This document shows, piece by piece, positions 1 to 6,835 of a stretch of DNA of 10,301 bases (positions are counted from its first letter, which is position 1; each line of letters opens with the position of its first letter). Under the pieces are notes generated by a model. That model was not told where the DNA came from. It saw nothing but the letters and a program-made list of their open reading frames with translations, and searched no databases. Source of the stretch: Acetobacteraceae bacterium (GTDB lineage Bacteria > Pseudomonadota > Alphaproteobacteria > Acetobacterales > Acetobacteraceae); assembly GCA_025356735.1 (NCBI GenBank), contig JANXRT010000008.1, positions 1-10,301 of the forward strand. Reading direction: 5' to 3'. The translations under genes and the position numbers were made by a program.

Positions 1-912
<912 letters not shown>

Positions 913-950
913 CGGCCACGTCTCCGTCATATTGGCGATGCGGCGAAGAG

Positions 951-974
951 CGGGGATTTACAGCGAAATTCCCG
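951..974 (-). promoter_or_regulatory. Hairpin just after the TPP aptamer, possible expression-platform element
   Basis: On the minus strand the 24 bases form a stem of CGGG-A-ATTT against AAAT-C-CCCG with one A-C mismatch and a 6-nt loop (CGCTGT). Its 5' arm overlaps bases that could also form the 3' side of aptamer helix P1, so the two helices may be mutually exclusive. No U-run follows, so it is not an intrinsic terminator. If it matters, control is more likely at translation. The pairing was found by eye, without an energy calculation. Confidence 0.35.
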
Positions 975-1080
975 TCCCTCCGCCGGCATGACCCGGTTCA
1001 GGTTCTTAAGGGTCACCGCGCTGCGCCGGATGTCGCCGGCACCATCGGAATCTCAGCCCCCTGCGGGACTCCCCTCGGAT
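971..1080 (-). ncRNA. TPP riboswitch (THI element) in the thiC leader
   Basis: On the minus strand the conserved aptamer blocks appear in the right order: GGGGAGTCC and GGGGGCTGAGA (P2 and the CUGAGA motif that reads the pyrimidine), then an extended P3/P3a region of GC-rich arms, then ACCCTT, GAACCTGA, and finally GTCATGCC followed by GGCGGAGGGA (P4/P5 and the 3' P1 side that reads the diphosphate). These are the hallmark sequences of the thiamine pyrophosphate aptamer. It lies 40-60 nt before thiC on the same strand. In this family TPP binding lowers expression of thiamine genes. The lack of a U-tract between aptamer and gene suggests translational rather than transcriptional control. The boundaries are approximate by a few bases. 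Confidence 0.95.
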
Positions 1081-1085
1081 GGCCG

Positions 1086-1115
1086 AGCATGGCGCGCGCG
1101 ACGCCGAACTGTCAA
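1086..1115 (-). promoter_or_regulatory. Predicted promoter of thiC
   Basis: A perfect -35 box TTGACA (1115-1110) is followed after 18 bp by CATGCT (1091-1086), a 3-of-6 match to the -10 consensus. The predicted transcription start, about 1080-1078, coincides with the 5' edge of the TPP aptamer, which is where a riboswitch-controlled promoter should fire. The -35 box and position are good evidence; the -10 box is weak. Confidence 0.6.
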
Positions 1116-1140
1116 ACGGCATCGGATCAAAGAACCAAGT

Positions 1141-1247
1141 ATGGGGCTCTGCCCAAACCCGCAAAGGGGCCGTCGCCCCTTTGAACCCCTCTACTTAAGG
1201 ATGCGCCCCGGGGCGCTACCCCGGTGGGGTCTGGGGCAGAGCCCCAT
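1141..1247. repeat. Palindrome-rich extragenic repeat; may also terminate transcription of the dehydrogenase gene
   Basis: Two inverted arms bound the element. The left arm, 1141-1160, starts ATGGGGCTCTGCCC; the right arm, 1226-1247, ends GGGGCAGAGCCCCAT. They match perfectly over 14 bases and then imperfectly. Each arm can also fold by itself (GGGGC-TCT-GCCCC). Inside are an 8-bp stem AAAGGGGC/GCCCCTTT with a 4-nt loop (1163-1182), the perfect palindrome GCGCCCCGGGGCGC (1203-1216) and ACCCC-GGT-GGGGT (1218-1230). The element begins 11 bp after the acyl-CoA dehydrogenase stop and ends 25 bp before the thiC -35 box. From memory, GGGGTCTGGGGCAGAGCCCC-like units are common between genes in Rhodospirillales and relatives. 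No transposase is nearby. A terminator role is inferred from position and stem strength; there is no long U-run. Confidence 0.75.
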
Positions 1248-1258
1248 GCTGCCTGCTG

Positions 1259-3076
1259 CTAGCCAGCCACCAAAATGTCCTGAACCTCGGACGGCGCCAA
1301 GGCCCGGCCCTCTCTGAAAAGCAGCTCGTAAGCCGAACGCTCCCAATCCCCGTCGGCGGGAGCCAGCGGATCGGACGGTTCCACGCGGTGTTCGAGCACC
1401 AGGCGGCTGACCAGCAGCTTCCTGGCGTCGCCATCCGCGTGCGCGCCTTCCCAGGCCAGCACAACGGCGCTGGCCGCGTTGTACAGCCCGCTCGAAGCCT
1501 GCCGCGCCATGTGCTCGCGGTCGGGGTCCTTGGCGATTTCGGTGAGGAACCGGAAGCTGCGCTCCAGCGCCTTCGCCAGCCGGCTGCGGAAGGCGTCGGG
1601 CAGGTCCGCCTCGATCAGCTTCTGGCGCAGCAGGGCGTGGAGAACCTCGTGGGCGCGGGCCTTGGTGACCGCGCGGCGCACCACGTCGATCGCGTTGATG
1701 TTGCTGGTGCCCTCCCACAGCACGCCGATATGGGAATCGCGGATCAGCCTGGCGTTGACCCACTCCTCGATGTAGCCGTTGCCGCCGCGCGTTTCCATCG
1801 AGGTGCGGGCGGCCGAGATCGCGTCGCGGCAGGCCCGGAACTTAATCAATGGGGTAAGGATGCGGATGACCTGCGACGCTTCGTTGGAGCCGGCGCGGGC
1901 GCGGTCCATGTAGCCCGCCGCCAGCATCGACAGCGACAGCGCCTGCTCGGCGGGCACCAGTATCTTCATCACCTGGCGGCGCAGCAGCGGATGCTCGATC
2001 AGCCGGGCGCCGAACGCGTCGCGGTTGCGCGCGACCGCCAGCGCCTCGTTCAGGCACCGCCGCATCATCCCCGCCGCGCGCACCCCGTGCGACAGCCGCG
2101 ACATGTTGACCTGCTCCATCATCTGCTTGAGGCCCTGGCTGGCATCGCCGACCAGGTAGGCCTTGGCGCCCTCCAGCACGATCTCGCAGGTGGCGAGCGA
2201 CCTGGTGCCGAGCTTCTCCTTCATGCGGACGATGCGATAGGCATTGCGCGAGCCGTCGGGCAGATAGCGTGGCAGGGCGAACAGCGCGATGCCGCCGATG
2301 CCGGCGCCGGCGCCCTCCGGTCGTGCCAGGATCAGTGCGACCTCGGCATCGGTGTGCGAGGCGAACCACTTGTCGCCGTACAGCCGCCAGACGCCATCCT
2401 CAAGCCGGGCGGTGGTTTCCAGCGTGCCGACATCGGACCCGCCAGCCCGCTCGGTCATGAACTGGGTGCCCTTCCATAGCGTGGACAGGTCGGTCGAGAG
2501 CATCTTCGGCAGCAGGTAACTTTTCAGCTCCTCGCTGGCCGACTGCTGCAGCACGTGGATGGTGGCGTCGGTTATGCTGAGCGGGCACATCATGCCGAAC
2601 TCGGACTGCGAGACCAGGTACTGGAAAACGTATTTGGCGGCCTGCGGCGAGCGTCCCTCCAGCCCGAACAGCCCGGGCACGTGACACATCGCGTGCATCT
2701 TGAAGTCCTCGAAGCCGATCTTCTCCATCTCCCGGTAGGCGGGATGGTAGGTGATGGTGTCGGTATCCTGACCGAACCGGTTGCGGTGCTCGAGCACCGG
2801 CGGATTGCGATCGACCAGACGCGCCAGCGCGTCGAGCCGGCCGCCGGCGATCTTCCCCAAATCGCTGAAGTATGGCTGAAAATGCTGGTAGGCCGTCGGC
2901 TCCATGTTGAGCCGCAGCGAGGTGTGCAGGCTGGAATCGATGTCGAAGAAATTCAGCCCGGCGCAATCGGGGGCGATGTGGTTGACCGCGCGGCTGGGCG
3001 CCAGCGCCGGCCGAACCCGCGCTTGCGTCCTGGCTTCCAACTTGCGATCAGCAAGCACCTGCTCGGCTGGCGACAT
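1259..3076 (-). CDS. AidB-type acyl-CoA dehydrogenase
   Basis: A flavoprotein of 605 residues in the acyl-CoA dehydrogenase superfamily, longer than the usual 380-400 and in the size range of the AidB subfamily. Features shared with E. coli AidB as I recall it are GRLDALARLVDRNPPVL then YHPAY (79-113), the FAD/substrate loop MTERAGGSDV (207-216), YGDKWFAS (233-240), the run PRYLPDGSRNAYRIVRMKEK then LGTRSLATCEI (269-299), METRGGNGYIEE (427-438) and LWEGTSNI (453-460), where Glu455 lies at the position of the catalytic base. The tail after about 480 is helical and AidB-like. E. coli AidB belongs to the alkylation response, but many AidB-like proteins act on acyl-CoAs of unknown chain. The ATG at 3076 was chosen because GAAGGA lies about 9 nt upstream; the open frame extends to 3139 without such a site. 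It follows the exported-protein gene by 97 bp and may be the last gene of that cluster. Confidence 0.93.
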   Translation of the reverse strand: MSPAEQVLADRKLEARTQARVRPALAPSRAVNHIAPDCAGLNFFDIDSSLHTSLRLNMEPTAYQHFQPYFSDLGKIAGGRLDALARLVDRNPPVLEHRNRFGQDTDTITYHPAYREMEKIGFEDFKMHAMCHVPGLFGLEGRSPQAAKYVFQYLVSQSEFGMMCPLSITDATIHVLQQSASEELKSYLLPKMLSTDLSTLWKGTQFMTERAGGSDVGTLETTARLEDGVWRLYGDKWFASHTDAEVALILARPEGAGAGIGGIALFALPRYLPDGSRNAYRIVRMKEKLGTRSLATCEIVLEGAKAYLVGDASQGLKQMMEQVNMSRLSHGVRAAGMMRRCLNEALAVARNRDAFGARLIEHPLLRRQVMKILVPAEQALSLSMLAAGYMDRARAGSNEASQVIRILTPLIKFRACRDAISAARTSMETRGGNGYIEEWVNARLIRDSHIGVLWEGTSNINAIDVVRRAVTKARAHEVLHALLRQKLIEADLPDAFRSRLAKALERSFRFLTEIAKDPDREHMARQASSGLYNAASAVVLAWEGAHADGDARKLLVSRLVLEHRVEPSDPLAPADGDWERSAYELLFREGRALAPSEVQDILVAG

Positions 3077-3101
3077 CTGACTTTTCCTTCTTCTTTCCCG
3101 A

Positions 3102-3115
3102 GTTGTTCGAGCAAC
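3102..3115. promoter_or_regulatory. Operator-like dyad upstream of the acyl-CoA dehydrogenase gene
   Basis: The 14 bases GTTGTTCGAGCAAC form a near-perfect dyad with six of seven pairs matching, placed 26 bp before the dehydrogenase start codon. This is a typical size and place for a dimeric repressor site. No regulator gene is in the window and no clear promoter boxes were found around it, so this is only a candidate. Confidence 0.25.
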
Positions 3116-3173
3116 CTTTGATGCGCCGGCCGTCCACAATCATCGGGCAAGCGGCACTGTCTTTGCGTGGCAG

Positions 3174-3779
3174 CTACTTCCGGCGTTTATAGGCATATTG
3201 ATGGGCGAGCCATTTGGTCCCGGTCCCATCAGCCAAGAGAAAATATTGATCCTTCACGTCCCGGTCCGGCTCGTTGTAGGTGATGGTTTGGGTCATCCGG
3301 AGCATCTGGCCGGTCGGCTCCGCGCCGGCGCCCGGAACGGAGAATGGCGCGAAGGCAATGTCGATCCGCCCGTTCTCACCGCGGTCGAAACTGTAGGCCG
3401 ACATGATGCCGACGGGCGCGCTCATGTCCATCGACACGTAGTCCCACCGGCCTTCGACGCGGTTGAAGTGCAGGTAGTCGATCCGTCGAACCTTGCCGTC
3501 GGTCGGGTCGGCGGCCGGCCGCAACGTTTCCTGGAACATCGTCCCGATCATGCGGCGCTCGGCGACCAAGTCGGTCGTGATGACCGGCACAGCCCCGGGC
3601 CGCTCCCAGACGGTCTCCGTCAGGTCCCACAGCCCGGCGCGCGCCGCCATGGCCTCGTTCTCCGGCCCCAACTCGTTTAACCGCAGTCCTGCGGACTCGG
3701 TGCTTTGAGCCAAAGCCGATCGCCAGACCAAGAGGGATCCCGTTACGGTTCCGACCAGGAGCCGCCGCCGCTCTAGCAT
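3174..3779 (-). CDS. Small exported protein, DUF1579-like, function unknown
   Basis: The product has 201 residues. The N-terminus MLERRRLLVGTVTGSLLVWR followed by SALAQS is a signal peptide with a likely cleavage after Ala24. Three arginines directly before a moderately hydrophobic stretch also allow Tat export, although the full S/T-R-R-x-F-L-K motif is not present. The mature part looks like a beta-rich domain: GLWDLTETVW (49-58), ERRMIGTMFQE (74-84), YLHFNRVEGRWDYVSMDMS (102-120), YSFDRGENGRIDIAF (129-143), MTQTITY (162-168) and a lysine/arginine-rich end. The order (GxWd start, marker of modification, YD/FNR-W core) is reminiscent of DUF1579 proteins, but I am not certain of the family. 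CAGGAG lies 5-6 nt before the ATG at 3779, supporting this start. It lies 26 bp after the LLM gene, so it is probably co-transcribed, with a periplasmic role. Confidence 0.8.
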   Translation of the reverse strand: MLERRRLLVGTVTGSLLVWRSALAQSTESAGLRLNELGPENEAMAARAGLWDLTETVWERPGAVPVITTDLVAERRMIGTMFQETLRPAADPTDGKVRRIDYLHFNRVEGRWDYVSMDMSAPVGIMSAYSFDRGENGRIDIAFAPFSVPGAGAEPTGQMLRMTQTITYNEPDRDVKDQYFLLADGTGTKWLAHQYAYKRRK

Positions 3780-3805
3780 GGTGACTCCTGGATGCGGAGT
3801 ACGAC

Positions 3806-4660
3806 CTAAGCCGCAACCTTGCGGATCAGTTCGGCCCACTGGTCGAGCAGCGGCAGAATCGTGTCTGCCTTCTCCGACTCGACGCTGATCACCATGCGCT
3901 CGACGCCGAGGTCCCGGTAGCGTTTCAACAGATCAAGATCGTTCTTGGCGCCCCAGATGGTGATCGGGATGCCGACCGGATCACGCCCTGCCTCGGCGCA
4001 CATCTGGGTGAAGCGCGGCAGGAGCTCGACCAGCTCGGTATAGGCGGCGCGGGTCGCCTGCGGGATCCAGCCGTCGCCGTAGCGGATCGCGCGCCGCGCC
4101 GAATAGGGGAAGGCGCCGCCGACGATCACCGGCGGGTGCGGCTTCTGGACCGGCTTTGGCGACGCCATCATCGGCTCGAACTTCACCAGGTCGCCGTGAT
4201 ACTCGGCGCGCGTCTGGGTCCAGATCGCTTTCATCGCCTCGATGTTCTCGCGCGCCAGCTTGTGGCGGGTGGCATAGACGGTACCGTGGTCCTCCATCTC
4301 GTCCTGGTTCCAGCCGTTGCCGACGCCGAACAGGAAGCGTCCAGCCGAAACATTGTCGATCGAGGCTACCAGCTTCGCCGTCTGGATCGGGTCGCGCTGC
4401 GCCACCAGGCAGATGCCGGTGCCGACCTTCAGCGTTTTTGTCGCCGCCGCTGCCGCGGTCAGCGTCACGAACGGGTCCATCGCATCGTAGTATTTCTTCG
4501 GCAGCTCGCCGGCGCCGGGAAACGGCGTCTTTCGCGTCAGCGGGATGTGCGAGTGCTCGGGCGCCCAGACCGATTCGAAACCGCGCGCCTCCAGCGCCTG
4601 GCCGAGCTCGCCCGGCGCCATGGAGTAGTCGGTGAAGAACATCGCGGTGCCGAAATGCAT
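3806..4660 (-). CDS. LLM-class (luciferase-like) flavin/F420-dependent oxidoreductase
   Basis: A 284-residue TIM-barrel protein of the bacterial luciferase-like monooxygenase superfamily. Typical segments are ALEARGFESVWAPEHSHIP (22-40), DPFVTLTAAAAATKTLKVGT (62-81), the strand GICLVAQRDPIQTAKLVAS (82-100), DNVSAGRFLFGVGNGWNQDE (102-121), the helix RHKLARENIEAMKAIW (132-147), PKPVQKPHPPVIVGG (168-182) and YGDGWIP (194-200). The ending GVERMVISV fits the single-domain form often annotated TIGR03619. Such enzymes use reduced FMN or coenzyme F420; the sequence does not decide which, and F420 synthesis is uncommon in alphaproteobacteria. The ATG at 4660 has AAGGGTGAAAAG directly before it; the longer open frame upstream (to 5170) overlaps the MFS gene in another frame and is not coding. 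It sits 26 bp after the MFS gene and 26 bp before the exported-protein gene, so the three are likely an operon. Confidence 0.93.
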   Translation of the reverse strand: MHFGTAMFFTDYSMAPGELGQALEARGFESVWAPEHSHIPLTRKTPFPGAGELPKKYYDAMDPFVTLTAAAAATKTLKVGTGICLVAQRDPIQTAKLVASIDNVSAGRFLFGVGNGWNQDEMEDHGTVYATRHKLARENIEAMKAIWTQTRAEYHGDLVKFEPMMASPKPVQKPHPPVIVGGAFPYSARRAIRYGDGWIPQATRAAYTELVELLPRFTQMCAEAGRDPVGIPITIWGAKNDLDLLKRYRDLGVERMVISVESEKADTILPLLDQWAELIRKVAA

Positions 4661-4686
4661 CTTTTCACCCTTATGAAAGGCGTGGA

Positions 4687-5907
4687 TCAGGCCATGCCTT
4701 GGAACGGTTGGGCAGGACGCGGAAACCGTATCGGAACATTGAGCGCCGCGGCAACCAAGCCCGCGGCGGCCGTGGCGATGAACGCTAGATCGTAGTTGCC
4801 GGTCCAGGCGAACGCCAGCCCGCCCGACCAGGCGCCAAGGAAGCTGCCGACCTGATGGCTGATGAAGCAGACGCCGAACAGCGCACCGATGTCGGCGACT
4901 CCGAACAGCCGCGCCACCACGCCGCTGGTCAGCGGCACCGTCACCAGCCAGGTCAGCCCCATCACGCCGGCGAAGACCACCGTTGAGAATCCGGTTTTCG
5001 GCACCGCGTAGAAGGCCAGGATCGCCGCCGCGCGCAGCACGTAAAGCCAGGTAAGGACTTTTTGTGGCTCGAAGCGCTGGCCGTAGCGGCCATACAGGTA
5101 GCTGCCGAGGATGTTGGTGGCGCCGACCACGGTCAGGGCGAAGGCGCCGGCCGAGGCCGGCATGCCGCACAGGGTCAGGTAGCCGGGCAGATGGGTGGAC
5201 AGGAAAGACAACTGGAAGCCACAGGTGAAGAAGCCCAGCGTGACCAGAATGAAGGCGCGGTTGCCGAGCGCCGTCCGCACCGCCCTGGTCGAGTTACGCC
5301 GTTCCGGCACCACCAGCGCCGCGCGGTCGAGCGGAACGCCCAGCGGGAAGCTCAGCAGCACCAGCGCTGCCATCGCCATCAGGCCCCATCGCGGGCCGCC
5401 CAGCGCCATCGCGGCGACGGCGATCAGCGGACAGACCATCTGGCCAATCGAGCCGCCGGTCGCGGCCAGGCCGACGGCGGCGGCGCGCTGCTCCGGCGGA
5501 TAGGCACGCGCGACGCCCGACAGCGAAACGCCGAACGCGGTGCAGGCGGAACCGACGCCGGTCAGGAAGCCGATGCCGAGCATCATCGCCCAGCCGGTCG
5601 GAAATACCGCCGGCAGCGCGAAGCCGGCGGCATAGATCGCCGCGCCGAACATCTGGATGCGGGTGGCGCCATGACGGTCGGCCATCGCGCCGACCACCGG
5701 CTGGGCGGCACCCCAGACCAGCGAGTTCACCGCGATCGCGAACGCGGTCATGCCGATCGGAAACCCCATCAGCGCCAGCGGCGCCAGGAACAACCCGAGC
5801 GAGCCGCGCGTGCCAAGGGATACCGAAAGGGTGAAGGCGCCGGCAACCAGGGCCGCCCGGCGGCGCGCCTCCGCCAACCTGGAGCCGGTCACCGCACCAT
5901 CGATCAT
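4687..5907 (-). CDS. MFS transporter, monocarboxylate/oxalate-formate type
   Basis: A 406-residue inner-membrane permease with about 12 hydrophobic segments and a hydrophilic central loop (about 188-216) between two halves of six helices. The first half shows RGSLGLFLAPL (34-44), WGAAQPVVGAMADRHG (65-80; the loop 2-3 signature G-x-x-A-D-R-x-G) and GVGSACTAFGVSLS (117-130). The second half shows FQLSFLSTHLPGYL (231-244) and FGVCFISHQVGSFLGAWSGG (344-363). This last motif is typical of bacterial members related to monocarboxylate and oxalate/formate carriers, so a small organic acid is a reasonable but unproven substrate. I chose the ATG at 5907, preceded by GGAGAGG. An in-frame ATG at 5979 would add 24 arginine-rich residues and lies only 5 bp from the HIT gene stop, with AGGAG too close to it. 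It probably supplies the substrate for the downstream oxidoreductase. Confidence 0.93.
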   Translation of the reverse strand: MIDGAVTGSRLAEARRRAALVAGAFTLSVSLGTRGSLGLFLAPLALMGFPIGMTAFAIAVNSLVWGAAQPVVGAMADRHGATRIQMFGAAIYAAGFALPAVFPTGWAMMLGIGFLTGVGSACTAFGVSLSGVARAYPPEQRAAAVGLAATGGSIGQMVCPLIAVAAMALGGPRWGLMAMAALVLLSFPLGVPLDRAALVVPERRNSTRAVRTALGNRAFILVTLGFFTCGFQLSFLSTHLPGYLTLCGMPASAGAFALTVVGATNILGSYLYGRYGQRFEPQKVLTWLYVLRAAAILAFYAVPKTGFSTVVFAGVMGLTWLVTVPLTSGVVARLFGVADIGALFGVCFISHQVGSFLGAWSGGLAFAWTGNYDLAFIATAAAGLVAAALNVPIRFPRPAQPFQGMA

Positions 5908-5984
5908 TGAGCCTCTCCGCTGCACCTTGGAACGATCAATACGTGCAACCGGGCTCGACGCCACGTTTCGCCTCCGCATGGCTC

Positions 5985-6362
5985 CTATGCGGGCAGCATT
6001 TTCCCCAGCGGCCGGCCAGCCAGGATGTGCGCATGGTAGTGCGGCACCTCCTGTCCGCTGTGCTCGCCCATGTTGGCGATGATGCGGTAGCCGTCGGCCT
6101 CAAGCCCCAGATCGCGCGCGACCTGACCCAGCGCGCGGGTGAAGCCGGCGATTTCCTCCGGACTGGCAGCGGCGGAGAAATCGGCGAACGAGCAGTATCT
6201 TCCCCTCGGCACCACCAGCACATGTAGCGGGGCCTGCGGCGCTATGTCGTGGAACGCCAACGCCCATTCGTCCTCGAACACCTTGCGGCACGGTATGTCG
6301 CCGCGCAGGATCTTCGCGAAGATGTTGTCATCGTCGTAGGGCGGCAGGCCATTCACCGGCAT
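5985..6362 (-). CDS. HIT family protein (HINT-type nucleotide-binding hydrolase)
   Basis: A 125-residue protein with the full histidine-triad motif HYHAHIL (His108, His110, His112). The nucleotide-binding region FHDIAPQAPLHVLVVPRGRY (38-57), the start DDDNIFAKILRGDIPCRKVFEDE (11-33) and the HSGQEVPHYH segment (101-110) are all typical of HINT proteins. Such enzymes hydrolyse the phosphoramidate or anhydride bond of purine mononucleotide derivatives such as adenosine phosphoramidates. GGAG lies about 8 nt before the ATG at 6362. It starts 16 bp after hisE and is therefore most likely the last gene of the his operon. I recall a HIT-like ORF in the same place, 3' of hisE, in Azospirillum brasilense, so the linkage seems conserved. 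The physiological substrate is unknown. Confidence 0.95.
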   Translation of the reverse strand: MPVNGLPPYDDDNIFAKILRGDIPCRKVFEDEWALAFHDIAPQAPLHVLVVPRGRYCSFADFSAAASPEEIAGFTRALGQVARDLGLEADGYRIIANMGEHSGQEVPHYHAHILAGRPLGKMLPA

Positions 6363-6378
6363 GATTGTTTCTCCGCGT

Positions 6379-6828
6379 TCAGGGAATCTTGGAGCTGTTC
6401 GGCCGCGACGCACCGGGCAGCAGCCGGGCCGCCTTCTCGGCGATGCCGCTGACGCCTTCGCGGCGCACAAGCTCGTTCCAGACATCGGCTGGTTCGACAC
6501 CGACCGACACCCACAGGACGATCAGGTGGTACAGCACGTCGGCGCTCTCGCCGATCATCGCCTCACGATTGCCGGCCACCGCCTCGATAATCGCCTCGAC
6601 CGCCTCCTCGCCGAATTTCTGCGCAACCTTGGCGGTGCCGCGCGACAGCAGCCGGGCCGAATGGCTAATGCCGGGATCGGCGTCGCGCCGGCTGGTTATC
6701 ACCGACCACAGCCGGTCCATCACCATCGCTTCGGTCGAGCCGGGCACCGGCGGCTGAGCCCGCATCCGCCCCGGCTTCTTCTTCGGTTTTGCCGCCTTGA
6801 GCTTGGCGGGCTTGATCGGCTTTGCCAT
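6379..6828 (-). CDS. hisE: Phosphoribosyl-ATP pyrophosphatase HisE
   Basis: HisE hydrolyses phosphoribosyl-ATP to phosphoribosyl-AMP and pyrophosphate, the second step of histidine synthesis. The 149-residue product has the all-alpha MazG-like fold core: DRLWSVITSRR (38-48), SHSARLLSRGTAKVAQKFGEEAVEAIIEA (55-83) with the metal-binding Glu pair, and ESADVLYHLIVLWVSVGVEP (94-113), where Glu94 and Asp97 complete the site. It is a stand-alone enzyme, not fused to HisI. The first 34 residues are an unusual Lys/Pro/Ala-rich extension; most HisE proteins begin near MVMDRL (residue 36 here). The ATG at 6828 is nevertheless supported by GAGGA, which overlaps the hisF stop (TGAGGACGGCATG), 7 bp after hisF. 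A later start at residue 22 or 35 is possible. Confidence 0.96.
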   Translation of the reverse strand: MAKPIKPAKLKAAKPKKKPGRMRAQPPVPGSTEAMVMDRLWSVITSRRDADPGISHSARLLSRGTAKVAQKFGEEAVEAIIEAVAGNREAMIGESADVLYHLIVLWVSVGVEPADVWNELVRREGVSGIAEKAARLLPGASRPNSSKIP

Positions 6829-6835
6829 GCCGTCC

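Noticed and set aside
1163..1182. Classic intrinsic terminator
   Set aside because: The 8-bp stem ends in only three T on the minus strand before GC-rich sequence, so it is reported as part of the repeat with possible termination, not as a separate terminator.
1191..1763. Minus-strand frame of 190 codons overlapping the dehydrogenase 3' end
   Set aside because: It is an out-of-frame reading of the dehydrogenase gene and the repeat; it has no motif and a low-complexity R/G/A composition.
1388..2479. Open frame of 363 codons on the plus strand inside the acyl-CoA dehydrogenase gene
   Set aside because: Its composition is that of a reverse-frame shadow, and the minus-strand gene has strong family motifs throughout.
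4661..5170. N-terminal extension of the LLM gene into the MFS gene
   Set aside because: This stretch is the MFS gene in another frame; the LLM family start and a ribosome site both point to 4660.
5941..5966. Inverted repeat ACGTG/CACGT before the MFS gene as an operator or terminator
   Set aside because: The arms are only 5 bp with a 16-nt loop and no U-run, too weak to annotate.
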